DNA of 64,000 nucleotides, taken from assembly GCA_964017045.1 (NCBI GenBank), contig OZ024802.1, positions 6,184,413 to 6,248,412 of the forward strand, in the 5' to 3' direction. Source of the DNA: Omphiscola glabra. Lineage: Eukaryota; Mollusca; Gastropoda; Lymnaeidae. Both the position numbers and the translations under genes were made by a program. Of this stretch, positions 12,420 to 23,100 are shown in pieces. Every line of letters begins with the position of its first letter. Position 1 is the first letter of the stretch. A model generated the notes under the pieces. It was given only the letters and a program-made list of their open reading frames with translations, was not told the DNA's origin and did no database searches.

Positions 12420-12850
12420 GACATTTTGTTTTGTTTGTGTTTGTCAATTGACTGTTCCTGGGCGCAACAACAAATGACCATCTGCAACAAACATAAATAT
12501 TCATGGCAATGCTGCAGAATCCTTTGATTGGCCTAAACGTAAACACTCACCTCGTAATGTTTGTGTGCATAAATGAAACATTGGTTGAACTTTGTTTGGG
12601 TTGTCATTTTGTCTCATAATTAGGAACTGCTATGAAAATGCAGCTACTGACTTGATTCCCAACCACTGACTTATAGTGAACGTTTTCTAACGACGCATTG
12701 AACTGTTTTTGCCGTGTAGCCAAATATTAAGCCCTTTAAGATAGTCCGTAATGCCCACCAAAAAAGCAACAGTACCGTATTGTACATATTTTTTGCGAAA
12801 TTATTTTCTTACAAAGTGGCCAAGCCTTCCCCAAACTTTCCCCCCTTTTA
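12420..12850. other. Unique island, possible regulatory DNA
   Basis: Repeat-free, with homeodomain-like CATAATTAG near 12617 and TTTGATTGGCC near 12523. No coding frame was seen. Conservation in other snails would be needed to call it regulatory. Confidence 0.25.
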
Positions 12851-13402
12851 GCCCTCTTACATCATTGTATCACTAAACCCTTCCTTTGCTTAGCCCTCTT
12901 ACATCATTGTGTCCCCAAACTCTTCCTTTGCTTAGCCCTCTTACATCATTGTGTCTCCAAACTCTCCCTCTACTTAGCACTCTTACATCATTGTGTCACC
13001 AAACTCTTCCTTTGCATAGCCTTCTTACATCATTGTGTCCCCAACACTTCCTTTGCATAGCCCGCTTACATCATTGTGTCCCAAACTCTTCCTTTGCATA
13101 GCCCTCTTACATCATTGTGTCCCCCAACACTTCCTTTGCATAGCCCTCTTACATCATTGTGTCCCCAAACACTTCCTTTGCATAGCCCTCTCACATCATT
13201 GTGTCCCCCAACACTTCCTTTGCATAGCCCTCTTACATCATTGTGTCCCCAAACACTTCCTTTGCATATCCCTCTTACATCCTTGTGTCCCCCAACACTT
13301 CCTTTGCATAGCTCTCTTACATCATTGTGTCCCCCAAAACTTCCTTTGCATAGCCCTCTTACATCATTGTATCCCAAAACTCTTCCTTTGCATAGCCCTC
13401 TT
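12851..13402. repeat. ~42-bp minisatellite, about 13 copies
   Basis: The unit contains TTCCTTTGCATAGCCCTCTT and ACATCATTGTGTCC. Frames stay open on both strands only because copies are uniform. Confidence 0.93.
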
Positions 13403-13404
13403 CG

Positions 13405-13978
13405 TGATATCAAGAAATGACTGATGCAGTGATATGATATCAAGAAATGACTTATGACTGATGTAGATATATGATATCAAGAAATGACTGATGACTGATG
13501 TAGTGATATGATATCAAGAAATGACTTATGACTGATGTAGTGATATGATATCAAAATGACTTATGGCTGATGCAGTGATATGATATAAAATGACTTATGC
13601 CTGATGTAGTGATATGATATCAAGAAATGACTTATAACTCATGCAGTGATATGATATCAAGAAATGACATATGACTGATGCAGAGATATGATATCAAAAA
13701 ATGACTTATGACTGATGTAGTGATATGATATAAAAAATGACTTATGGCTGATGCAGTGATATGATATCAAAAATGACTTATGGATGATGCAGTGATATGA
13801 TATCAATAAATGACTGATGACTGATGCAGTGATGATATAGAATGACTTATGACTGATGTAGTGATATGATATCAAGAAATGACTTATAACTCATGCAGTG
13901 ATATGATATCAAAAAATGACTAATGACTGATGTAGAGATATGATATCAAAAATTGACTTGTGACTGATGCAGCTATAT
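13405..13978. repeat. ~40-bp minisatellite, about 14 copies
   Basis: The unit contains GTGATATGATATCAAGAAAT and GACTTATGACTGATG; it directly abuts the previous array. Confidence 0.92.
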
Positions 13979-14136
13979 GAAAGCAAGTCCTTTCGGTTGT
14001 ACGTTTATTGGGGGTGGGGGCCTGGAATGGTTGTTCCCAGTGAATCCAAGAGTCCATATTTATTTTAGGGCTACCCATGAAATACGCCAAAGCCGGTTGC
14101 GGGCCAGTCTCGCGCGGCAGGCTTTGAGAACCCCTG
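13979..14136. mobile_element. hAT-type transposon end (truncated)
   Basis: On the minus strand the edge at 14136 reads CAGGGGTTCTCAAAG, typical of hAT terminal inverted repeats, followed by a GC-rich segment. The opposite terminus is absent; the element fades into the 40-bp array. Confidence 0.5.
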
Positions 14137-14352
14137 CCGTAGACCATTGAGTCCGTATCATGTGCACACCTTAGAAATGCACAACACCCTTACCACCATG
14201 CAAAATATCAATGATACAGTATGGCTATACCTCTTAATTTAACATTCCGAATCCGTCATGTGGCGTCACACTTTCTAATATTTAAATTGTCCACAATAAT
14301 TCATACTTTTTTCTGACAAATTTTGGTCATTTATTGTTGGACTCAACATCTG

Positions 14353-14708
14353 ACACATCAAGATGTCCCTAGCACTTTGGTGTAACACTGGGACTTATCG
14401 TGAAGATGTCCCTAGCATTTTGGTGTAACACTGGTACGTGGCATCAAGATGTCCCTAGAACTTTGGTGTAACACTGGGACCTGTCATCAAGATGCCCCTA
14501 GCACTTTGGTGTAACACTGGGACCTGTCATCAAGATGTCCCTAGAACTTTGGTGTAACACTGGGCACCTGTCATCAAGATGTCCCTAGAACTTTGGTGTA
14601 ACACTGGGCACCTGTCACCAAGATGTTCCTAACACTTTTGGTGTAACACTGGGACCCGTCATGAAGGGTCCCAACACTTTGGTGTAACACTGGGACCAGT
14701 CATCAAAG
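14353..14708. repeat. ~43-bp minisatellite, about 8 copies
   Basis: The unit contains CATCAAGATGTCCCTAGCAC and TTTGGTGTAACACTGGGA. 14710-15126 downstream is unique with nothing recognised. Confidence 0.92.
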
Positions 14709-15126
14709 GTTACCGCCAATAACATGTACCGGTATCATGGACTGAACACAATCATTGGTTACTTCCTGAACTGTTGAATTTTTTTCTTTCTAGTGAACAG
14801 TTTCTCAGCTTTCTGGTGTTCAGAATATCGCAACTGTTCGCTACCCACCGGCTGTATCGATACCAGGACACCTCTTGAATTACATGTATCGATCTGAAGG
14901 CATCAAGAAATATTCCCGACATTTAAAATGTAAGGATTATTGTGATGCCCAATTGAATCATATTATCCCAACAATACGCATGTATTACAACTCCACGTTT
15001 TTCTTGTCTCTTTTCGTTCCGTTCATCGGATACAATTCTCCATTTTGTTTCTTCGATTTATTTTGAATTCTCGCGGATTGTGATATTTTATTATTTCCTT
15101 TTTTAAATCCTTCGTTTACTTTGTTC

Positions 15127-15880
15127 TCACAATCATACGCTGGCTTTCAAGTTACAATCATGCGCTGGCTTTCAAGATACAATCATCAAACTCTGGCTTT
15201 CTTCAAGATACAATCATACGCTGGCTTTCAAGATACAATCATGCGCTGGCTTTCAAGATACAATCATCAAACTCTGGCTTTCTTCAAGATACAATCATAC
15301 GCTGGCTTTCAAGATACAATCATACACTGGCTTTCAAGATACATTCATACACTGGCTTTCAAGATACATTCATACACTGGCTTTTAAGATAACACCATAC
15401 GCTGGCTTTCAAGATACAATCATACGCTGGCTTTCAAGATACAATCATATGCTGGCTTTCAAGATACAATCATACGCTGGCTTTCAAGATAAATTTATAC
15501 GCTGGCTTTCAAGATACAATCATATGCTGCTTTTGAGATACAATCATACGCTGGCTTTTGAGATACAATCATATACAGGCTTTCAAGATACAATCATCAA
15601 ACTCTGGCTTTCAAGATACAATCATACGCTGGCTTTCAAGATACAATCATACACTGGCTTTCAAGATACAATCATACGCCGGCTTTCAAGATATAATCAT
15701 ATGCTGGCTTTCAAGATACAATCATATGCTAGCTTTCAAGATACAATCATACGCTGGCTTTCAAGATACAACCATATGCCAGCTTTCAAGATACAATCAT
15801 ACGCCGGCTTTCAAGATACAATCATATGCTGGCTTTCAAGATACAATCATACGCTGGCTTTCAACTTACAATCATATGCT
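15127..15880. repeat. 25-bp minisatellite, about 30 copies
   Basis: The unit is GCTGGCTTTCAAGATACAAT plus CATAC. Some copies carry an insertion giving CATCAAACTCTGGC, and that variant is itself repeated three times, so blocks of units were copied together. Confidence 0.93.
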
Positions 15881-16140
15881 TAAAAATATATATTTAAAGT
15901 ATTATCATTATTATCATCTTATTAGTTTCCTTATTATTATTATTACTATTTGACAACTTTACACTGTGATTTAGATTTGTACAGTTAATTTTCCTGCAGG
16001 TATTGATTGTGGTTCGGATTGAACATGTCAGCGGGCTGCAATCTGTGAGTCGGATTGAACATGTCAGCGGGCTGCAACCTTCCCCGGCGTCAACCTTATG
16101 TGTTTGTTAGTGTGTTTGTTTAAGGCAATATCTTTGGACG

Positions 16141-16275
16141 GCTAATAGGCCCACTTCCCGTCATCATATCGAGCTGAAACGTGGCACATTGGCTTGTTGT
16201 CGGTGACAACACATTCTTTCAAATTTTCAGACAATTACCTCCAACCCCTAACCTCCACAAATCAGTTTTGACGCT
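16141..16275 (+). repeat. Dispersed repeat, copy 1 (related to 61210-61345)
   Basis: Shares CCACTTCCCGT, TATCGAGCTGAAAC, the TTGTTG-GACAACA-CATTCT stretch and AAATCAG(C)TTTT, in the same order, with 61210-61345. Two non-adjacent copies imply an interspersed family I cannot name. A 36-bp duplication lies just upstream (about 16010-16080). Confidence 0.6.
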
Positions 16276-16602
16276 ACCAGATGCCATATTCCAGCTACCA
16301 GATGCCAGCTACCAGATGCCAGATGCCAGCTACCAGATGCCAGTTACCAGATGCAAGAAACCAGATGCCAGCTACCAGATACCAGATGCCAACTACCAGA
16401 TGCCAGCTACCAGATGTCAGATGCCAGCTACCAGATGCCAGATGCCAGCTACCAGCTACCAGATGCCAGATGCTAGCTACCAGATGCCAGATACCAGCTG
16501 CCAGATGCCAGTTGTCAGCTACCAGATGCCAGCTACCAGATACCAGATGACAGCTACCAGACGCCAGATACCAGATGCCAGAAGCCAGCTACCAGATGCC
16601 AC
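16276..16602. repeat. CCAGATG/CCAGCTA short-unit array
   Basis: Irregular succession of AGCTACCAGATGCCAG and its 8-bp half units. The 151-codon frame here is YQMPDAS repeat translation. Confidence 0.9.
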
Positions 16603-16603
16603 T

Positions 16604-17554
16604 GATTTCACGAGATTCTTACAAATATTTTCATAAAGTGCATGTTTTGTCAAATTCCCCCCCCCCCCCCAATCCCCCCAATGCTCTATATGACATTTTA
16701 TCAAGGATTTTAACGACTTTGTTTTTAGGATTTGTTTAATTTAAACGCAAATTTCATGATCAACTTTAAATATATAGGTTTGGTGACACATTGTTACTGA
16801 GTGAGAATCACTGTAGTTGCGAGATTCAATCCTTTAATATCTATCTATACGATAAAGCCTTTTTTTTCCAATACTGCGACACACAAATTCAGTATTAAAA
16901 CATTAGCAGCTGCTTTGGTGCGAAGTAGCTTTGGACCACTAGTTATCATGTGCTTATTACAATTTGATGTAGTATAATATTGGTTGCACTACTTTCTTTA
17001 GGGGAAAGCCCCTATATATAATCAATATCTCCTAGCTAGCTATTAATCGATATATCCTAGCTAGGTATTAATCAATATATCCTAACTAGGCCACACATTA
17101 TTTATCGCAGTCAGTCTTTGTTTTTAACCCAAATCCCCCCCCCCCCCCCATTTTTTTTGGACTCAATCCCCGAAGTTGAGTACAAAGGAAAAACAAGGCC
17201 GCCTAGGTAGTGAGAAAATATGGTAAATCTCAGCTTACTAATACCACATGTATCAGCAACGTCATTTCCTCGTGATCATCCCCTTGGCAGCCATTTGTTG
17301 TATCACAGTACATTCTAACCACTAATAAGGGTGATTTTGTTCACCAAAACCTCATTCCATAAAAATATAATGTTTTACAGTATAACTTATTACCATCCAC
17401 ATTTTTATTTCTGGTTTCCTATAAGAGGGGGTGGGGGCAAAGGGTGGCGTGGTGTGTTGGATCAACGAGTTTGATTTATACTCATTGCCGCTGTTTAACG
17501 AGCTTGTTGTGAAGGGTAAGTGTTGACAAGTTGATGACATTAACATCTTTCCAG
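16604..17554. other. AT-rich unique stretch
   Basis: Two poly-C tracts (near 16650 and 17134) and a threefold CCTAGCTAG-containing repeat at 17020-17090 are the only structures seen. A FUZ first exon could lie here but I could not find one. Confidence 0.4.
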
Positions 17555-17716
17555 ACTATTGCGGCCCCCATCAATGGCATCCATTTTGTCATCCCAAATG
17601 ACAGTCTTTCATCCGACATTTTTACACTGCATCTGTCAGAGGCTGGAGACGGATTCATTTCGGTGTACGGATTTCTCGATAATGAGATGCGTATAGATAC
17701 TCTTCGGTTTCCATTG
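17555..17716 (+). CDS. Tentative N-terminal exon of fuzzy (FUZ)
   Basis: An acceptor-like TTTCCAG precedes an open segment encoding TIAAPINGIHFV and later VYGFLDNEM. This is weakly reminiscent of the conserved FUZ N-terminal segment with a TIASLNGxHMF-like motif. Position and strand fit the clear FUZ exons from 20175 on. The donor near 17716 is poor, the fit after the first dozen residues is loose, and the next expected ~35-residue segment was not found. This may be a diverged FUZ exon or a chance open frame. Confidence 0.35.
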
Positions 17717-17829
17717 GAGGGTTGCTGTTGTTAAACATAGGATTACAGGAAACGAAATCTAACACCCGTTAATAATTATGTACACTATGCATCACCTAAG
17801 ATAACGTGCATTTAAATATTAGATACCGC

Positions 17830-18490
17830 TAACGACATGGTGTAGCATTGTGAGACGTTGGTGTAGCTTTTGTATTGTTTACACCTTTTCCCGAGTAGCT
17901 TATAACGTCAGCTCCTGGCCTGCCGTACGCTTCTGCGCCTCTCGCAGGACATTTACTGCTGGTTGCCCTGGCCGTCCATATTTCTCTTTTTGCTGCAAGT
18001 ACAAGGGCGCATTCGCTGCTTTCTGGGTCCCCATGTTCACTGCTGTACCCCATACATAAGCAATCTCTGCTTGCTGGGTCCCCATGTTAACTGCTGTACC
18101 CCATACATTACAGTTAGTCATTACCGTTAGACTCTATATTTAACTATTAGATTAGAGCCCTAAAACACTGAAGCCACTCGTCACCTGATACCCTCTGGCA
18201 CCCCCTATTTCTGGCGCCTCACCACCACCCCCAACTCATCTCGGGTGACCTACCACTCACCCTCACCCCCACACACAGACAAACACTCACACACGCGGAG
18301 AAGCTGGCATGTTATCCCATCAATAAAGGTAATTATACCGCCATACTGTCCGTGCCTAGTCCGATCAATATGTTTTAAGCCCTGTACACAAAAATTGTGT
18401 GGCGTAATTAAAATGGTTTCATAAATTATGTCGGTAAGAGGGAGGCGGAGCAGGACATGGTGGTCACGCTGCGCGTTCGAAATGAGATCT
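17830..18490. other. Unique stretch with one 51-bp duplication
   Basis: CTGGGTCCCCATGTT...CTGTACCCCATACAT occurs twice (about 18025 and 18076). Nothing else recognised; probably FUZ intron. Confidence 0.5.
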
Positions 18491-18533
18491 TCAATGACTA
18501 GGGCGCAGAGGCGTTACCTGACAATGGGAGTGC

Positions 18534-19515
18534 GAGCCTGTGGCTGACTTGTCATATAGGTGGAGATGGATGGGCGTGGCTATGGCTGGCTTGATGGGCG
18601 TGGCCGTGGCTGACTTGTCATATAGGTGGAGATGGATGGGTGTGGCTATGGCTGGCTTGATGGGCGTGGCCGTGGCTGACTTGATGGGCGTGGCTGTGGC
18701 TGATTTGTCATATAGGTGGAGATGGATGGTATGGCTGTGGCGGACTTGTCTCATAGGTGGAGATGGATGGGGGTGTCTGTGGCTGACTTGTCATATAGGT
18801 GGAGATGGATGGTATGGCTGTGGCGGACTTGTCTCATAGGTGGAGATGGATGGGCGTGGCTGTGGCTGATTTGTCATTTTGGTGGAGATGGATGGGCGTG
18901 TCTGTGGCTGACTTGTCATTCAGGTGGAGATGGATGGTATGGCTGTGGCGGACTTGTCTCATAGGTGGAGATGGATGGGCGTGGCTGTGGCTGACTTGTC
19001 ATATAGGTGGAGATGGATGGGCGTGGCTGTGGCTGACTTGTCATATAGGTGGAGATGGATCTGTGGCAGACGTGTCATTCAGGTGGAGATGGATGGTATG
19101 GCTGTGACTGACTTGTCATATAGGTGGAGATGGATGGACGTGGCTATGGCTGACTTGTCATATAGGTGGAGATGGATGGGCGTGGCTGTGGCTGACTTGT
19201 CATTCAGGTGGAGATGGATGGTATGGCTGTGACTGACTTGTCTCATAGGTGGAGATGGATGAGCGTGTCTGTGGCTGACTTGCCATTTAGGTGGAGATGG
19301 ATGGTATGGCTGTGACTGACTTGTTATATAAGTGGAGATGGATGGTATGGCTTTGACTGACTTGTCTCATATGTGTAGATGGATGGTATGGCTGTGACTG
19401 ACTTGTCATTTAGGTGGAGATGGATGGTATGGCTGTGATTGACTTCATTTAGGTGGAGATTGATGGTATGTCTGTGGTTGACTTTATTTAGATGGAGATA
19501 GATGGTATGGCTGTA
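18534..19515. repeat. 42-bp minisatellite, about 24 copies
   Basis: The unit contains GTGGAGATGGATGGGCGTGG and CTGACTTGTCATATAG. Two unit types (GGCGTGGCTGTGG and GGTATGGCTGTGG) alternate in blocks. Probably within a FUZ intron. Confidence 0.93.
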
Positions 19516-19675
19516 GGAAAAATGACTGACGAATTCGGGGACAAAATGACCGTAGGGGAGACAACACAACCCGATGATTAATTTGCTGCGTTACATCCCT
19601 TGTTACGATATATTTAACTCTTTGTATGGCTCGGTCGAGTGTGGATCTACAACACAAAGTGGACATGACGATGTG

Positions 19676-19990
19676 TGGGTGGGGCGATGGTGTGGGTGGG
19701 ACGGTAGGGTGGATGGGACGTGGGGTGGGTGGGCGGTGGTGTGGGTGGGGCGGTGGTGTGGGTGGGGCGTTGGTGTGGGTGGGACGGTGGGGTTTATGGG
19801 ACGGTGGGTGGGTGGGATGGTGGGGTGGGTGGGACGGAGGGGTGGGTGGGACTTAATGGGGTTGGTAATTTGTGTGTTGGTCTTAGAGGTGGGGCTTCTT
19901 TGTGGGTTGGTCTTAGAGGTGGGACTTAGGGTTGGGTTGAGACTTAGTGGGAACATCTTAGAGGGATTTGGACTTAGTGGGTTTTGGGTC
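19676..19990 (+). repeat. G-rich imperfect repeats
   Basis: Repeated GGGTGGGACGGTGGG and then TTGGTCTTAGAGGTGGG units. Dense G runs on the plus strand could form G-quadruplexes. Confidence 0.8.
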
Positions 19991-20174
19991 TTTGGAGGAG
20001 GGTCTTTATGAGGTGGTGTTTAGGGGGTTAACACATCTTGCCCGTGATAGAAGCGCCAACTTTCTATATGTTGATCTGTAGGTTAAAAATGTTTGTAAAC
20101 ATGTCTTCCTTTCGTTAATAAGTCTATGTTGTTCTATATGTCACTATATTGTGTTTCCCCCTGTCTTCCTACAG

Positions 20175-23100
20175 TTATGCTTCCAGCTAGTGGACACGCT
20201 AATTCAGCAGTCAGCCTTGTCCACATTTTCTGACATCACACATGCAGTGGACGTTATGGTAACAACGGAGGCATCCATTTTACAGGTAGTGTTGGTGGTG
20301 TTGGTGGTGGTGTTGGTGGTGGTGTAGATCTGAAAGCTTGAGTTGCATTCTTTATAAAACTCTCATCGCAAAAATTCATAACTTATTTCAGCTAAACACC
20401 AAGAAGACCATAATGTGTGACGTTCAGAAGGCAATCACCATAATACTTTATCTCTAACTGCTGTAAACATGTTTTGAAAAGACAAAATATTCGAATTAAA
20501 ATGTTTTATTTAAAAAAAATAGAATTTCCTTGTTACCAGATCCACTAAAGCAATAAATAGTGGCTGCCCGGGACATATATTATTTGAGGTACTGCGGCTC
20601 CACGGTGCTATAAACGAGCCGGTTGCTGCCCGCCAGTTCCACAAAAGCCGCCCCTGACAATTAAAATTTTCTGCGATCCACCCTTTCACCCACCTCTGTC
20701 CGCCCAACACACCCTTTCACCCACCTCTGTCCGCCTAACCCTTTCTTCTTTTCAAACCAGATAAAGTTAAACGCACATGGCCAGACTTTCCCTTGCATAG
20801 TATCAATAGCTATAGAAACCTCATAGTATCAATAGCTACAGAACCCCTCATAGTATCAATAGCTACAGAACCCCTCATAGTATCAATAGCTATAGAACCC
20901 CTCATAGTATCAATAGTTATAGAACCCTCATAGTCATAGTATCAATAGCTACATAACCCCTCATAGTATCAATAGCTATAGAACCCCTCATAGTATCAAT
21001 AGCTATAGAACCCCTCATAGTATCAATAGCTATAGAACCCCTCATAGTATCAATAGTTATAGAATCCCTCATAGTATCAATAGCTATAGAAACCTCATAG
21101 TATCAATAGCTGTAGAAGCCCTCATAGTATCAATAGTTATAGAACCCTCATAGTATCAATAGCTACAGAACCCCTCATAGTATCAATAGCTATAGAACCC
21201 CTCATAGTATCAATAGTTATAGAAGCCCTCATAGTATCAATAGCTATAGAAACCTCATAGTATCAATAGTTATAGAACCACTCATAGTATCAATAGCTGT
21301 AGAAGCCCTCATAGTATCAATAGCTGTAGAAGCCCTCATAGTATCAATAGCTGCAGAAGCCCTCATAGTATCAATAGCTGTAGAAGCCCTCATAGTATCA
21401 ATAGCTGTAGAAGCCCTCATAGTATAATTAGCTGTAGAAGCCCTCATAGTATCAATAGCCGTAGAAGCCTCATAGTATCAATAGCTGTAGAAGCCTCATA
21501 GTATCAATAGCTGTAGAAGCCCTCATAGTATCAATAGCTGTAGAAACCTCATAGTATCAATAGCTGTAGAAGCCGCATAGTATCAATAGCTATAGAACCC
21601 ATCATAGTATCAATAGCTATAGAACCCATCATAGTATCAATAGCTATAGAACCCATCATAGTATCAATAGCTATAGAACCCATCATAGTATCAATAGCTA
21701 TAGAACCCATCATAGTATCAATAGCTACAGAACCCATCATAGTATCAATAGCTATAGAACCCATCATAGTAGTATCAATAGCTATAGAACCCATCATAGT
21801 AGTATCAATAGCTATAGAACCCATCATAGTATCTATAGCTGTAAAAGCCAGGTATTGCAAATTTCACTCTGTATTTTTATAGTGCCTCGTGGTGTTTTTT
21901 AAATCGGCACAAGCAGTTTAAAAAAAACATTATTATGATTACCCAGTACAAGTCTAATACAACACTTTTTTAAAAAAATATATCTTCAAAGTAACATTAA
22001 TTGTAACATACTACATCAGATTGGACGATCCTTGGAGAGAAAACATTGCTAGCAATCGATTTAATTTTGTCGATAGCTTTGGAAACTTTAAAATGTAAGA
22101 GAAATCTTTTACAGCGTATAGTTCTGTGGTTTAAGATCTTAAGATAATATATATAAAAAAAAAGATTAATATAAAATGTTATATAAAAAATCGATTATGT
22201 ATTACATACTATAAAAAAGTAAGAATAATTTGTTAGACACTATAATATAGTAAGATTACTGTAATATGTACTACGAAAAAGTAAGATTAATGTATAACAT
22301 AGAAGAAGAAGTACCATAGAAATAGAAAGTACCATAAAATAAAGAAGAAGGAGTACCATAATATAAAGAAGAAGAAATAACATCCAAAGAAGGTGTACCA
22401 GTTAAAGACACCAAACGAAGATAAATAGTAATTTATAGTAATCGTCGCTTGACTACTATTTCAGATTCCTGTTTCATCACATTTAAAAATAAGTTAAAAG
22501 TAAGAGATACGTTAATACCTTTTAAAATGTTAACGCAGTCCTTGGTCAAAGGGACGCTACTCATTAAACTTCAGATTTCAAGGGAAATAACTCAGACAAA
22601 TGTTCTATAAATGCAGTTCTCAATTATTTTTTTTTTTTTTGTAAATGTTTTTTGGGGTGGGTGGATGATTTATTAGAGTACCCGTTAATCAGACCTATAT
22701 TAGTAACTAGTTAAATTATTTATCGTAAATACCACAAGCAATTTGTTTGTAAAGATTTTATTTGTTAGGGCCTACTTGGCTTATATTTTTCTATATCCAT
22801 AAAAGTATTTTTTTGTTGTTTACCAGAATTTTCTAGATACATTTGTCGAGGCAGCTGATAGTCCTTATGGCTGCTTGATTGCACAAGGCAGGATCATTGT
22901 AGCAACAAGCAAGTGGTGGGAGTTGAAAGCCTCCGAATTAGTGCTGCTCTCCCTTTTAATTGCCTCTTTCCCACAATGCTCTTCCAGAGATGTACCTATT
23001 TATTTGCCTCATGGAAGTCCTACAGTAGGTCGAACTCGTATATCATTATTATATTATTTAAAGAATGTGTTTTATTTTCAAATATTTTTTTCATAATTTC

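Noticed and set aside
19574..19680. Candidate for the missing FUZ exon (FNSLYGSVEC)
   Set aside because: Only a few residues resemble the expected region and there is no acceptor or donor in the right phase.
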